DNA from: an uncultured Lentisphaeria bacterium
Lineage (GTDB): Bacteria; Verrucomicrobiota; Lentisphaeria; Victivallales; UBA1829
Assembly: GCA_949287225.1 (NCBI GenBank)
Contig: CASEFP010000080.1
Location: 1-61,873, forward strand
Reading direction: 5' to 3'
Length of the DNA stretch: 61,873 nucleotides
Shown: positions 1 through 9,077 of the stretch, in pieces
Layout: every line of letters starts with the position of its first letter
Numbering within the stretch: the first letter of the stretch is position 1
Notes under the pieces: generated by a model
Seen by the model: only the letters and a program-made list of their open reading frames with translations
Databases searched by the model: none
What the model was told of the DNA's origin: nothing
Program-made: the position numbers and the translations under genes

Positions 1-149
1 AGGCCGACATGAAAGAGCTTCTCTCCTTCGACAGGGAAGGCTGGCTCAAAGAGGTCGAGATGATCAAGGAGCACTACAAGAAGTTCGACAGACTTCCCAA
101 AGAGCTTGCCGCTCAGCTGGAAGCGCTGGAAGCCAGACTCGTAAAGTAA
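1..149 (+). CDS. pckG: Phosphoenolpyruvate carboxykinase (GTP), C-terminal end only
   Basis: Only the last 48 codons lie in the window (in frame from base 3, stop TAA 147-149). The visible tail, with the stretches WLKEVEMIKEHYKKF and RLPKELAAQLEALEARL, matches the conserved helical C-terminus of GTP-dependent PEP carboxykinases. The enzyme interconverts oxaloacetate and phosphoenolpyruvate plus CO2 in the cytoplasm. A strong terminator follows at 172-212, so it is probably a separate transcript from birA. An oxaloacetate decarboxylase-type pump is encoded immediately downstream, so both gene sets act around oxaloacetate. No catalytic residues are visible in this fragment; the call rests on the C-terminal pattern alone. 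Confidence 0.8.
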   Translation, partial: ADMKELLSFDREGWLKEVEMIKEHYKKFDRLPKELAAQLEALEARLVK

Positions 150-171
150 CCTTGCGTGCTGACTGAACAGG

Positions 172-212
172 GGGAAGCCGGGATTGTGCCGGCTTCCCGC
201 TTCTCTCTTTTT
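172..212 (+). terminator. Rho-independent terminator after pckG
   Basis: A perfect 10-bp stem, GGGAAGCCGG (172-181) with CCGGCTTCCC (189-198), has a 7-base loop and is followed by a pyrimidine-rich stretch ending in five T (208-212). It sits just after the pckG stop and before the birA start. Confidence 0.85.
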
Positions 213-228
213 CAAAAAATATTGTTTT

Positions 229-1029
229 ATGCATACCGAGCCCCATATTCTTGAGCTGGAATCGGTTGATTCCACCAACACTTACGCAAAAAGCCATTTC
301 GATGAACTGCCGGACGGCGCGCTGGTCGCCGCCTGGGAGCAGACGTCGGGACGCGGCAGACTGGGGCGGAAATGGGTCTCCCCGCATGGAAAGAATCTTT
401 CCGTGTCGCTGGTCATGAAGAACGTCGAGAATCCCTTTTATGCGACGGTTGTCACTTCGCTTGCGGCGCTGGAGCTGCTCGGAAAAACCGCTCCTGCGCT
501 CGAATTCTTCCTGAAATGGCCGAACGACATCTATTCCGGAGAGCGGAAAATCTCCGGGGTGCTCTGCGAATTCACGCGGGGCGGGGAGGGCACGAACGGC
601 GTCATCGCGGGCGTCGGAATCAACATCAATCTGGATCGCGCCGAACTCGACGCGATCGACCGGCCCGCGACGTCGCTGAAAGCCCTTACGGGGCTCCATT
701 ATGATGTGAAAAAATTGCTCCGGGAACTGGCGGACAGCCTGATCCGGTATTATATTATCTACTCCCGGTCCCCCGAAACGGTGTTCGCCGAATGGAAACG
801 GCGGAATTTCGTGATCGGGCGGCGGGTGGAAATCGAGGACGCCTCCGGCGCGGTGACGCGCGTGCTGGTCAGGGACATCGCGGAAAACGGCGAACTCGTC
901 GCGGAGCGGAACGGATCAACTTTCCGTTTCAGCTGCGGCGACGTGCGGATCACGCGGGAGTCGCTTGACTTCCGGCGCCTCGACGGAACCGGAACGGACG
1001 ATTCCGGCAATCCGCTTGATACAGAATGA
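229..1029 (+). CDS. birA: Biotin--[biotin carboxyl-carrier protein] ligase (BirA, catalytic type)
   Basis: This 266-residue protein attaches biotin, via biotinyl-AMP, to a lysine of biotin carrier domains. It shows the ligase signature GRGRLGRKW (about residues 41-49), the KWPNDIY motif (about 96-102) and GVGININL. A small C-terminal beta domain follows. There is no N-terminal winged-helix, so it is the monofunctional type and not a bio-operon repressor. ATG 229 is chosen because an in-frame TTG at 184 would place the start inside the terminator hairpin. The gene lies directly upstream of oadG and oadA. The EAMKMETE biotin site of OadA is the obvious substrate, and cotranscription is likely. 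Confidence 0.92.
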   Translation: MHTEPHILELESVDSTNTYAKSHFDELPDGALVAAWEQTSGRGRLGRKWVSPHGKNLSVSLVMKNVENPFYATVVTSLAALELLGKTAPALEFFLKWPNDIYSGERKISGVLCEFTRGGEGTNGVIAGVGININLDRAELDAIDRPATSLKALTGLHYDVKKLLRELADSLIRYYIIYSRSPETVFAEWKRRNFVIGRRVEIEDASGAVTRVLVRDIAENGELVAERNGSTFRFSCGDVRITRESLDFRRLDGTGTDDSGNPLDTE

Positions 1030-1065
1030 AAACTGAAACCCAAAACAACATAAAGAGACAGCAAA

Positions 1066-1290
1066 ATGGAACTGATTCTTGATGGTGTGAAGCTGATGGT
1101 CATCGGCATGCTGACCGTCTATGTCTTTCTGATGATCATGATCTGGTGCATGAACCTGATGGCGAAGATTCTCGCTCCCCTTGCGGCGAAGTATGAGAAG
1201 AAGCCCGAGGTGAAAAAAACGGTCCGCAACGATGACGATGCTCTCCGCGCGGCAGCGGCGGCAGCGGCGTTTGATGCGAACTCCAAATAA
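1066..1290 (+). CDS. oadG: Oxaloacetate/acyl-CoA decarboxylase Na+ pump, gamma subunit
   Basis: This is a 74-residue protein with one N-terminal membrane segment (about residues 8-30, rich in V/M/L) and a polar tail. The tail contains a run of eight alanines (AAAAAAAA) near the C-terminus. Size, topology and position immediately before oadA and oadB match the OadG/MmdD gamma subunits, which anchor the soluble alpha subunit to the membrane beta subunit. Such short proteins have little sequence signature, so the call rests mainly on context. The start ATG at 1066 has only a weak AGAGA-type ribosome site, 36 bases after the birA stop. Confidence 0.8.
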   Translation: MELILDGVKLMVIGMLTVYVFLMIMIWCMNLMAKILAPLAAKYEKKPEVKKTVRNDDDALRAAAAAAAFDANSK

Positions 1291-1333
1291 TTTATGATAC
1301 AGTCAAAATAAAATACAGAAAGAAGAAAAGAGT

Positions 1334-3130
1334 ATGAAAAAAATCAATTACATGGACTGCTCTTTCCGCGACGGATTCCAGTCCTGCCTCGGCGCACGCG
1401 TGAAAACAGAGGACTTCCTTCCCGCTCTCAAGGCGGCGAAAGAGGCCGGAACCACCTATTTTGAAATCGGCGGCGGCGCCCGTTTCCAGTCCCTTTACTT
1501 CTACTGCCAGGAAGACGCCTTCGACATGATGGACAAGTGCCGCGAAGTCGTCGGCGCGGACATCAACCTCCAGACTCTCGCCCGCGGCGTCAACGTCGTC
1601 GGACTCAGCTCCCAGCCGCGCGACATCATCAACCTTCACGCGGTTCTTTTCAAGAAGCACGGCATCACGACGATCCGCAACTTCGACGCACTGAACGACG
1701 TCCGCAACCTCTCCTACTCCGGACGCTGCATCGCCAACGCCGGACTCAAACATCAGGTCACCGTCACGCTGATGGGACTTCCTCCGGGACTCGACAACGG
1801 CTATCCGCACAGTCCCGAATTCTATATCGACCGCCTCAAAGAGATCCTCAAGGACGGCGTACCCTTCGACTCCCTCGCGTTCAAGGACGCTTCCGGAACG
1901 ACCACCCCGCACACGGTCTACGAGACCATCAAGGCCGCGCGCAAACTTCTGCCTTCCGAGGTCAGAATCCAGTTCCACACCCATGACACCGCGGGAATGG
2001 CGGTTGCCTGCAACATGGCCGCGATCGAGGCCGGCGCAGACACCATCGACCTTGCGATGGCTCCGCTTTCCGGCGGCACCTGCGAAGCCGATATCCTTGT
2101 GATGTGGCAGAAACTCCGCGGCACCGACTATACGCTCGACATTGATCCGGAAAAGATCATGAAGGCCGAGGACGTCTTCACCGAGTGCATGGAAAAATAC
2201 TTCATTCCGCCGGAATCCATGCAGGTCAGTCCGAAGATCATCTTCTCGCCGATGCCCGGCGGCGCACTCACCGCGAACACCCAGATGATGCGCGACAACA
2301 ACTGCCTTGACAAATACGACGCCTGCATCGAGGCGATGCGCGAAGTCGTTGCCAAGGGCGGGTTCGGCACCAGCGTGACGCCGGTCTCCCAGTTCTACTT
2401 CCAGCAGTCCTTCGCCAACGTCATGCAGGGACGCTGGAAAAAGATCTCCGAAGGCTACGGCAAAATGGTGCTCGGCTACTTCGGCAAGACCCCCTCGCAA
2501 CCGGATCCCGAGATCGTCAGGATCGCTTCCGAACAGCTCGGGCTCCAGCCGACGACCGAGGACGTGATGGACATCAACGACCGCAATCCGAAGCTCGGCA
2601 TCGAGGCGCAGAAGAAGATTCTTGCCGAGAACAATCTCCCCGTTACCGATGAGAACATCTTCATTCTCGCGGCCTGCGGCGACAAGGGACTCGCCTACCT
2701 CAAGGGCGACAAGCCCATGGGCATCCGCTACAAAGAAGCGGCGAAACCTGCGAAGAAGGCTGCCGGCCCCGCGGCCTACACCGTCACGGCTGGCGGAAAG
2801 ACCTTCAACGTCCAGGTCAACGGCTCCAAAGTCACGGTTGACGGCAAGCCCTTCGACGTGAACGTCGCTGCCGACGCCGCTGCCGCGGCTCCCGCGGCGG
2901 CCTCCTCCGGCGCGGCCTTTGAAGTGACCTCCCCGCTTCCGGGAACGATCACGAAGATCATCGCCCCCGAAGGCACCACTGTGGCCGCCGGCGATACGAT
3001 TCTTATCATCGAGGCGATGAAGATGGAGACCGAGATCAAGACCGAGAAGGGCGGACGCGTTTCCAAGATTCTCGTGAATGTCAAAGACGTTGTAACAGCC
3101 GATCAGGCGGTCGCTCTGGTCGAGGAGTAA
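1334..3130 (+). CDS. oadA: Oxaloacetate decarboxylase-type alpha subunit with C-terminal biotin carrier
   Basis: A 598-residue carboxyltransferase fused to a biotinyl domain. The HMGL-like barrel opens with [11 protein letters not shown]. It carries FKDASG (containing the lysine expected to be carboxylated) and the metal-ligand motif [16 protein letters not shown]-type region follows, then an Ala/Pro-rich linker (about residues 510-527). The biotin site EAMKMETE has its lysine at about residue 563. The enzyme moves CO2 from a carboxylic acid to biotin; the beta subunit then decarboxylates carboxybiotin and exports Na+. Several barrel motifs depart from textbook OadA (for example [12 protein letters not shown] where LLRGQNLLGY is usual). 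Pyruvate carboxylase subunit B or another acyl-substrate role is therefore possible. The gene abuts oadB, with only 8 bases between the stop and its ATG. Confidence 0.88.
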   Translation: MKKINYMDCSFRDGFQSCLGARVKTEDFLPALKAAKEAGTTYFEIGGGARFQSLYFYCQEDAFDMMDKCREVVGADINLQTLARGVNVVGLSSQPRDIINLHAVLFKKHGITTIRNFDALNDVRNLSYSGRCIANAGLKHQVTVTLMGLPPGLDNGYPHSPEFYIDRLKEILKDGVPFDSLAFKDASGTTTPHTVYETIKAARKLLPSEVRIQFHTHDTAGMAVACNMAAIEAGADTIDLAMAPLSGGTCEADILVMWQKLRGTDYTLDIDPEKIMKAEDVFTECMEKYFIPPESMQVSPKIIFSPMPGGALTANTQMMRDNNCLDKYDACIEAMREVVAKGGFGTSVTPVSQFYFQQSFANVMQGRWKKISEGYGKMVLGYFGKTPSQPDPEIVRIASEQLGLQPTTEDVMDINDRNPKLGIEAQKKILAENNLPVTDENIFILAACGDKGLAYLKGDKPMGIRYKEAAKPAKKAAGPAAYTVTAGGKTFNVQVNGSKVTVDGKPFDVNVAADAAAAAPAAASSGAAFEVTSPLPGTITKIIAPEGTTVAAGDTILIIEAMKMETEIKTEKGGRVSKILVNVKDVVTADQAVALVEE

Positions 3131-3138
3131 GTTTGCAT

Positions 3139-4917
3139 ATGAAAAAACTGACAGCACTTTTTCTGACTCTGGCGCTTCTTGCCGGGTTCAGCGCGGCATA
3201 CGCTGCCGACGCTCCGGCGAAGAAACTGCCGAAGGCGGATTCCTACGAGGCGCTCAAACTCGATCCGAAACACGGTATCGGGTCGAATCTTGTCGAGCTC
3301 ACAAAACAGGACAAGGCGACGCTTTTCACCGATGAGATGAAGGCGAAGCTTCTGACCGAGGCAAGCTATCTGAATGAATATGAGGATGACCTCTTCCAGT
3401 GGTTCCGTCTTGCCGACGGCCGTATCGCGCTGGTCTACAAGGACATCGTGAAGGACGCCAAAGGCAATGAGATCAAGGCGAGCCCCGCGACGATCTACTC
3501 CGTCTCGATGCAGGCGAACCAGAAGATCACCCCCGGACGCGAGATCATGGTTCTGGCGATTCCCGGCCGCAGCAAGGCCAAGGTCAAGAACATGGGCAAC
3601 TTCCTGCCGCTGGTTCTGAATCCCGACCTGCGTCCCGCCGGCATTCTCAACCCCGGCGCGATTGTCGCCTATTTTGCGCCCGAAATGCTGGTTCACGATT
3701 CCGTCCGCGAAGGCACGGCGTCCCAGCGCCTCGGCTCGATGGGCAGTCTGCTCAAAGGTCTTTGGGAGAGTACCGGTATTTCCGACATCATCCAGCAGAC
3801 GAAATCCAATTTCTCGTCCACCTGGATTCTCGGACTCGGCCGCGTCCTGATGATGGCGGTCGGACTGCTCCTGATCTACCTCGCGATTGCCAAGGAGTTC
3901 GAGCCGCTGCTGCTTCTGCCGATCGGCTACGGCGCGGTGCTTGCGAACATTCCGCTCGCCGGCATCTCCGGGCCTGACGGACTGCTCGGCATGGTCTATG
4001 TCGTCGGCATCGACTCCGGTGTGTTCCCGCTCCTGATCTTCATGGGCGTCGGCGCGATGACGGACTTCGGCCCGCTGATCGCCAACCCGAAATCCGCGCT
4101 GCTCGGCGCCGCCGCGCAGTTCGGCATCTTCTTTGCGCTGATCGGCGCGCTGGTTCTCGCCAAGCTCGGCATTCCGTTCGACCTGAAGGACGCCGCCTCC
4201 ATCGGCATCATCGGCGGCGCGGACGGCCCGACGTCGATCTTCCTGACCAGCAGACTCTCTCCGAAACTGCTCGGAGCGGTCGCGGTTGCCGCCTACTCCT
4301 ACATGGCGCTTGTTCCGATCATTCAGCCGCCGATCATGAAGCTCTTCACAACCGAGGCGGAGCGCAAGATCAGAATGAAACAGCTCCGCCCCGTTTCCAA
4401 GCTGGAAAAGATCTGCTTCCCGCTGCTCATCACGCTTCTCTGCGCCTTCCTGCTGCCTGACGCGGCTCCGCTGATCGGCATGCTGATGTTCGGCAACCTG
4501 ATGCGCGAGTGCGGCGTTGTCGACCGTCTGAGCGATACCGCCCAGAACGCTCTGATCAATATCGTGACGATCTTCCTCGGCACGGCTGTCGGTGCGAAAC
4601 TCTCCGCCGACCAGTTCCTGACGAAGCAGACGATCGGCATCCTGATCCTCGGCGCGATCGCGTTCTCGGTCGGCACTGCGGCGGGCGTCATCTTCGGCAA
4701 GATCATGAACCGCCTTTCCAAGGATCCGATCAACCCGCTGATCGGCGCGGCAGGCGTTTCCGCCGTTCCGATGGCGGCGCGTGTTGTCAACAAGGTCGGT
4801 CTCGAGGCCGATCCGCGCAACTTCCTGCTCATGCACGCCATGGGCCCGAACGTGTCCGGCGTGATCGGTTCGGCCGTTGCCGCGGGCGTTCTGCTCAAGG
4901 CTCTCGGCGGACTCTGA
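3139..4917 (+). CDS. oadB: Na+-translocating decarboxylase beta subunit with signal peptide and extra N-terminal domain
   Basis: A 592-residue membrane protein. From about residue 195 it is a typical OadB: many hydrophobic helices, the sodium-site motif [11 protein letters not shown] (Asp at about 309) and [14 protein letters not shown]. It decarboxylates carboxybiotin and pumps Na+ outward. Ahead of this lies a signal peptide ([22 protein letters not shown]) and about 170 polar residues absent from the usual roughly 400-residue family members. ATG 3139 is preferred over TTG 3133 because it begins a clean signal peptide. Gene order birA-oadG-oadA-oadB supports one operon that conserves decarboxylation energy as a sodium gradient. 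Confidence 0.9.
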   Translation: MKKLTALFLTLALLAGFSAAYAADAPAKKLPKADSYEALKLDPKHGIGSNLVELTKQDKATLFTDEMKAKLLTEASYLNEYEDDLFQWFRLADGRIALVYKDIVKDAKGNEIKASPATIYSVSMQANQKITPGREIMVLAIPGRSKAKVKNMGNFLPLVLNPDLRPAGILNPGAIVAYFAPEMLVHDSVREGTASQRLGSMGSLLKGLWESTGISDIIQQTKSNFSSTWILGLGRVLMMAVGLLLIYLAIAKEFEPLLLLPIGYGAVLANIPLAGISGPDGLLGMVYVVGIDSGVFPLLIFMGVGAMTDFGPLIANPKSALLGAAAQFGIFFALIGALVLAKLGIPFDLKDAASIGIIGGADGPTSIFLTSRLSPKLLGAVAVAAYSYMALVPIIQPPIMKLFTTEAERKIRMKQLRPVSKLEKICFPLLITLLCAFLLPDAAPLIGMLMFGNLMRECGVVDRLSDTAQNALINIVTIFLGTAVGAKLSADQFLTKQTIGILILGAIAFSVGTAAGVIFGKIMNRLSKDPINPLIGAAGVSAVPMAARVVNKVGLEADPRNFLLMHAMGPNVSGVIGSAVAAGVLLKALGGL

Positions 4918-4929
4918 TCCTTTTCTTTT

Positions 4930-5010
4930 CTCCGCGACGCTTTCGCGTTGCGGAGAAGGACATAAAAAAATCCCGTTTTCACGCACTTATGCGGAAAACG
5001 GGATTTTTTT
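4930..5010. terminator. Double hairpin, bidirectional terminator between oadB and the helicase gene
   Basis: The first hairpin (4930-4955) is an 11-bp stem with a TTTC loop. The second pairs AAAAAAATCCCGTTTTC (4964-4980) with GAAAACGGGATTTTTTT (4994-5010), giving a T-run on either strand. It separates the converging oadB (+) and helicase (-) genes. Confidence 0.88.
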
Positions 5011-5034
5011 GTAAGCAGGACATGCGGGGAATGT

Positions 5035-7065
5035 TCAATCCTCCCGGAGTTCCTTCAGAATGTCCGCGAACGCATTGGCCATCTCCTCATCCGACATTGT
5101 CTTGAAATATTCGTCGAGTTTCGGCTTTTCGACGTAATCTTCAGGAAGGTCGTTCAGGAATGGCGACGGGCGCTGGCGGATGTACTCGTGATACTTGAAG
5201 CGTTCCGCGCAATAGGTCATGAAGAGATATTCGCGCGCACGTGTGATCGCCACGTAGAATAGGCGGCGTTCCTCGTCGCCGGAGTTTTCCTCCAGTGACC
5301 GTTCGTGCGGGAAAAGCCCGTGTTCCATGCCGACGAGGAAGACGCAGGGGAACTCCAGTCCCTTCGAGGCGTGAACCGTTGTCATGATCGGCGCGTCGCG
5401 ATCCTCATCCTCGGTGCGGTCGTTGTCGTCCATCAACGAGTAGGACTCCATGAATTCTCCGAGCGTGCAGGCTCCGCCGCGTGCCGCTTCGAAGGAGCCC
5501 ATGTAGTTGGTGAACTCCAGAATATTTTCTTTGCGTTTCTCGGCATCCTTGATGTCCCTGTAGATTTTCTGGAGTCCGTGCAGATAGCCGATCTGATCCA
5601 GATAATCCTGAGCGTGAAACGCGAGACTGCCCTTTTCGGAAAAGATTTCCCGGAAAGCTGAGATGCACTCCGTGAATGCGCGCGCGGAGGCGGCCGCATG
5701 CTTTGTGATGCTTGAGAGATATTCGTCCGAACCGAGCAGGGCAAGGAGCGGCTTGTGTTTCTGCTTCTGCAGGTCGCGGAGCATAAGGATCGCCTTGTCG
5801 CCGAGGCCGCGCGGGGGGACGGACAGGACGCGCAGGAGGCTCTGGTCGTCGCGCGGATTCACGATCAGCTTGAGATAGGCGGCGGCGTCCTTGACCTCCT
5901 TGCGCTGGAAGAACTCCTGTCCGCCGATGATTTTCGGGCGGATGCCCCTGCGCCGGAACTCCTGTTCAAAGAGGCGCGAGAGATAGTTGGAGCGGTAGAG
6001 AATCGCAAAGTCGGAGTAGCACATGTCCGGATTCCGCGCGATCATGTCCTCGATCGCGTCGGCGACGAACTGTGCCTCGGCCTCGCCGTTGCGGAGGCGG
6101 AAGACCTTGACCATTTCACCGTGTCCCTTCGCGGACCAGAGATTCTTCTCGTAGCGCTTGTCGTTTTTGGCGATGATTGCGTTAGCTGTGTTCAGGATCG
6201 TGTTGGTGGAGCGGTAGTTCTGTTCGAGCTTGATCTCCTTCGCCCCCGGGAAGTAGTTCGGGAAGTCGAGGATATTCGACACGACTGCGCCGCGCCAGGA
6301 GTAGATGCTCTGGTCGTCGTCGCCGACCACGCAGATGTTCCGGTTCCTGCCCGCGAGCAGGCGCAGAATGCGGAACTGCGCCATGTTCGTATCCTGGTAT
6401 TCGTCCACCAGCAGATAGCGGTAGATCTCCTGATAGTGCTTGAGCGCTTCGGGATGCTCCTCGAAGATTTTGAGCGTCAGGAGCAGCATGTCATCGAAAT
6501 CAAGGGTGTTCTGGAGTTCGAGCATCTGCTGGTAGCGTTCGTAAATCCTTGCGTAGTTGGCGCGGTCGGAATAGGAGTCGCCGTCCTCGGCGAGCGCGTC
6601 CGCGGGCCATTTGAGCTGGTTTTTCATGCGCCCGATGTAGGCGAGCGCCTCCTGGGAGTTGATCTCATCCTTGGCGTATCCGAGTTCGGCGGCCGCCTGC
6701 CGGACGATGCTGGACTGGTCGGCGTCGTCGGAGATGCTGAAGTTCGAGTTGTAGTTTCCGGCGAGATGGATGTCCCGGTGCAGGACGCGCGCGCAGAAGG
6801 AGTGGAAGGTTCCCAGCGTCACCAGTTTCGAGAGCGCGGGCGGCACAAGGGTGTTGAGCCGTTCGCGCATTTCCCGCGCCGCCTTGTTCGTGAACGTCAC
6901 GCCGAGAATCGACGCGGGGTCGATCCCCTGTTCGATCATGTAGGCGATGCGGCAGGTGATGACGCGGGTTTTTCCCGTTCCCGCGCCGGCGAGCACGAGC
7001 AGAGGGCCTTCAATCGTGCGCGCGGCCTCCTTCTGCTCGGGATTCAGAGTGTCAATGACCGACAT
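5035..7065 (-). CDS. UvrD/Rep/PcrA-family ATP-dependent DNA helicase
   Basis: A 676-residue superfamily 1A helicase that unwinds DNA 3' to 5' in repair and replication restart. Motifs appear in order: LAGAGTGKTRV (Walker A, about residues 25-35), GVTFTNKAAREM (Ia), VDEYQDTN (II), GDDDQSIYSWRGA (III), EQNYRST (IV), TVHASKGLEFPCVF (V) and FYVAITRA (VI). Its length is close to Rep, and it lacks the long C-terminal tail of many UvrD/PcrA proteins, so the subfamily is left open. The start is set at MSVIDTLNPEQ (7065), 17 bases after the purO stop. An in-frame upstream start at 7107 would overlap purO. It is the last gene of the purO-helicase transcript. Confidence 0.93.
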   Translation of the reverse strand: MSVIDTLNPEQKEAARTIEGPLLVLAGAGTGKTRVITCRIAYMIEQGIDPASILGVTFTNKAAREMRERLNTLVPPALSKLVTLGTFHSFCARVLHRDIHLAGNYNSNFSISDDADQSSIVRQAAAELGYAKDEINSQEALAYIGRMKNQLKWPADALAEDGDSYSDRANYARIYERYQQMLELQNTLDFDDMLLLTLKIFEEHPEALKHYQEIYRYLLVDEYQDTNMAQFRILRLLAGRNRNICVVGDDDQSIYSWRGAVVSNILDFPNYFPGAKEIKLEQNYRSTNTILNTANAIIAKNDKRYEKNLWSAKGHGEMVKVFRLRNGEAEAQFVADAIEDMIARNPDMCYSDFAILYRSNYLSRLFEQEFRRRGIRPKIIGGQEFFQRKEVKDAAAYLKLIVNPRDDQSLLRVLSVPPRGLGDKAILMLRDLQKQKHKPLLALLGSDEYLSSITKHAAASARAFTECISAFREIFSEKGSLAFHAQDYLDQIGYLHGLQKIYRDIKDAEKRKENILEFTNYMGSFEAARGGACTLGEFMESYSLMDDNDRTEDEDRDAPIMTTVHASKGLEFPCVFLVGMEHGLFPHERSLEENSGDEERRLFYVAITRAREYLFMTYCAERFKYHEYIRQRPSPFLNDLPEDYVEKPKLDEYFKTMSDEEMANAFADILKELRED

Positions 7066-7081
7066 GGTGTTGCTGACCGCC

Positions 7082-7723
7082 TCAGACTGGTGCGTCCGCG
7101 ACTGCAAGATCGTATTTTTTACCGTTCCAGACGGCGGAAGCGGCGGTCACGGGTTTTTCAAAATCGGCGAAAACGCCGCCGGAGATCATGTATTCGCAGA
7201 TGTCATCGGCATGCTCAACGTTGAATCCTTCGTCCAGATTGTGTTTGCAGGGGGCGTTCTTCTCATAGGTGGAGACATAGAAGATTCTGCCGGGCGTCAG
7301 TTCAAATTCCCGCACGAGAAGGGCGTCCTTCCGGACGATTCCGAGCGTTGCAGTCTTCCGTAGCGCATCGACGGCGGCGCAGACGCGCGGCGTGCTGAGC
7401 GAATCCTTCTCGTAATCCATCGCGAGGAGCACCAGCGCCATTGCATCGCGCACCGGCATTCCCATTGCGATTTTCTCGATGATCGGATCGGTCTGGGATC
7501 CGTTTGTTGCAAGTGCCACGGACCCGGCAAGACGCAGCGCGTTGTAGGCGATGTAGGGGCTCTTCGCCAGATCGGATTCGTGGCCGCGCCGCGGCATGAT
7601 GGCGACCGTTTCACCGCTGAGCTGTGCTGTCCGGTTCGGGAAGGAGCGGGAGGAGACCCGGTAGGCTGCCGTTACATTTCCGTTCGGGGTCATGCCCGCC
7701 GCGACGATTCTTCCGATATACAT
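7082..7723 (-). CDS. purO: PurO-type IMP cyclohydrolase
   Basis: A 213-residue protein starting MYIGRIVAAGMTPNG. It carries AYRVSSRSFPNRT, the APCKHNLDEGFN stretch and an SPYIAYN motif. These features resemble the archaeal PurO / IMP_cyclohyd family (NTN-hydrolase fold), which closes the purine ring of FAICAR to give IMP. Bacteria usually use PurH for this step; whether purH also exists here cannot be seen. ATG 7723 has an AAAGGA site 9 bases upstream. Longer in-frame readings upstream are unsupported. A TTGAAA/TATATT promoter lies at 7767-7795, and the helicase gene follows 16 bases after the stop. Confidence 0.85.
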   Translation of the reverse strand: MYIGRIVAAGMTPNGNVTAAYRVSSRSFPNRTAQLSGETVAIMPRRGHESDLAKSPYIAYNALRLAGSVALATNGSQTDPIIEKIAMGMPVRDAMALVLLAMDYEKDSLSTPRVCAAVDALRKTATLGIVRKDALLVREFELTPGRIFYVSTYEKNAPCKHNLDEGFNVEHADDICEYMISGGVFADFEKPVTAASAVWNGKKYDLAVADAPV

Positions 7724-7766
7724 GAAATGATGTCCTTTCTTTAGAGTGTTTGAGAAACTACGGGGC

Positions 7767-7795
7767 AATATACTTGTCCGGCGGCGAACTTTCAA
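7767..7795 (-). promoter_or_regulatory. Putative sigma-70-type promoter for purO-helicase
   Basis: On the minus strand, TTGAAA (7795-7790) and TATATT (7772-7767) are separated by exactly 17 bases. The ATG of purO lies 43 bases beyond the -10 box. Confidence 0.55.
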
Positions 7796-7842
7796 GACGC
7801 CGAATGCCCGATCCTGAAAGATTGACGGCATTTTCCGGGCAG

Positions 7843-8154
7843 TCAGGACTCTTCTTCTTGTTCTTTCCGTTCCAGCTGCTCCAGGATCATTTCCGCCGGA
7901 GTCAGATATTTCTTGCGGTTGTTGCACGCCTTGCAGCAGGGGACGATGTTGCCCTTGTTCGAGCGGCCTCCGCGAGCGACGGGAACGATGTGATCCATGC
8001 TCAGTTCCTCGGGTTTGAACTTTCCGCCGCAGTAATGGCAGATCCCCTTGTCGAGCAGACTGCGCCACCAGGCGCTTTTCCGCAGTTCGCGCGCTTTTTT
8101 CCGTTCCCGCGCGATGTGCGCCGGATCCTTCTGAATGTCGATCCAGTCCGCCAT
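7843..8154 (-). CDS. HNH endonuclease-fold protein
   Basis: A 103-residue protein with one HNH zinc-ribbon nuclease domain. It shows CHYCGGKF (first Cys pair, residues 39 and 42), SMDHIVPVARGG (catalytic DH at 54-55), the central Asn in GNIVPCC, and CKACNNRKK (second Cys pair at 74 and 77). N- and C-terminal segments are charged helices. It is translated just downstream of the UbiA-like gene (stop 8157; ATG 8154) with GGGAG inside the upstream reading frame, so it belongs to the tatD operon. Stand-alone HNH proteins of this size occur in repair, phage and selfish contexts; its target cannot be told from sequence. Confidence 0.85.
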   Translation of the reverse strand: MADWIDIQKDPAHIARERKKARELRKSAWWRSLLDKGICHYCGGKFKPEELSMDHIVPVARGGRSNKGNIVPCCKACNNRKKYLTPAEMILEQLERKEQEEES

Positions 8155-8156
8155 GC

Positions 8157-9077
8157 TCAGCTCCCGTAGAATTTCCTCGATGCGAGAACGGCCGCGGGGA
8201 AACAGCAGATCACGATGATCCCGGAAACCGGAAGCACCGGGAGAATCACCGCGCTCTGCATCAGGATCAGCGTCCGGATCAGAAAGCCGATTTTCTTCTG
8301 GAGTGCGGACGGTTCCAGCGGTTTTCCGAAGGCGTAGGCGCAGAGAAGCGCCGAAACGAAAAAGAGCAGGAGAAGAGCGTATGCTTCCGGATGCGTCCAG
8401 CGGAACGGGAGAGAAGCGATCCATGCCGCTGCGGCTCCTCCCGCGAGAAACGCTCCGACGGGAAGCAGGAATCGTCCCGGCCGGGAGTCGAGCGCTTCGG
8501 TTTCACGTCTTGCCGCAAGCGAAATGCCGAGAATGAAGAGAAAATAACCCGCTTCGAAGAGCGCGCAGAGAATTCCGTTTTCCCGCGCGATTTCCGGATA
8601 GACGGCGAGCATGCCGACACCGAAGCTCAGAACCCGGCAGAGCGCCATCAGAGCCGGACTCAGAAGGGCGTGTTTCCGGCCGCAGTAGTTGTAGAGCAGA
8701 ATCGCGACCAGAAGCATCATCATCCCGAAACAGGTGTAATTTCCCGCGAAGGAGGCCAGCTCCAGCGCAACAACGCAGAAAACGAGGGCGCCGATTGTCG
8801 CCGCTTTCATGGAGATTTCACCGGAGGGCAGGGGACGTTCCGGGCGCTGTTCCTTATCAATTTTCAGATCGGCGATGTCGTTGGTCACGAGTCCGAAGGC
8901 GTATGCGCAGAACGCGGCAACCGCAAGATATATGGTTTTTTCCGTATTGAGCATTCCCCCGGCGATCAGGAATCCGCAGAGGGGATCCCACGGCGCGGTG
9001 AAAAGATTCGGGAGACGCAGAAGGCGTCCCCACGCGCCGATTTTCTGAGTCAGTGTCATTTCGTTTTGTTCATCCAT
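8157..9077 (-). CDS. UbiA-superfamily membrane prenyltransferase-like protein
   Basis: A 306-residue multi-helix membrane protein. It has the first Asp-rich motif NDIADLKID (about residues 66-74) followed by RPLPSGEIS, as in UbiA-type aromatic prenyltransferases, and the opening RLPNLFTAPWDPLCG typical of the group. The second Asp-rich motif is poorly conserved: the stretch ARRETEALDSRPGR stands in its place. Substrate is unknown; quinone or lipid precursor prenylation is the family norm. The start at 9077 overlaps the tatD stop by 8 bases (ATGGATGA), which indicates translational coupling. Confidence 0.78.
   Translation of the reverse strand: MDEQNEMTLTQKIGAWGRLLRLPNLFTAPWDPLCGFLIAGGMLNTEKTIYLAVAAFCAYAFGLVTNDIADLKIDKEQRPERPLPSGEISMKAATIGALVFCVVALELASFAGNYTCFGMMMLLVAILLYNYCGRKHALLSPALMALCRVLSFGVGMLAVYPEIARENGILCALFEAGYFLFILGISLAARRETEALDSRPGRFLLPVGAFLAGGAAAAWIASLPFRWTHPEAYALLLLFFVSALLCAYAFGKPLEPSALQKKIGFLIRTLILMQSAVILPVLPVSGIIVICCFPAAVLASRKFYGS

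Noticed and set aside
184..228. Upstream TTG start for birA
   Set aside because: It would place the first codons inside the terminator hairpin; ATG 229 gives the family N-terminus.
1292..3157. Long minus-strand open frame (over 600 codons) opposite oadA
   Set aside because: Mirror of the GC-rich coding strand of oadA; its translation is Arg/Gly/His/Asp-rich with no motif, and oadA itself is unmistakable. Similar long shadows lie opposite oadB, metK, bamA and gyrA.
5755..7224. Plus-strand open frame of about 490 codons opposite the helicase gene
   Set aside because: Antisense shadow; the helicase motifs on the minus strand are complete and ordered.
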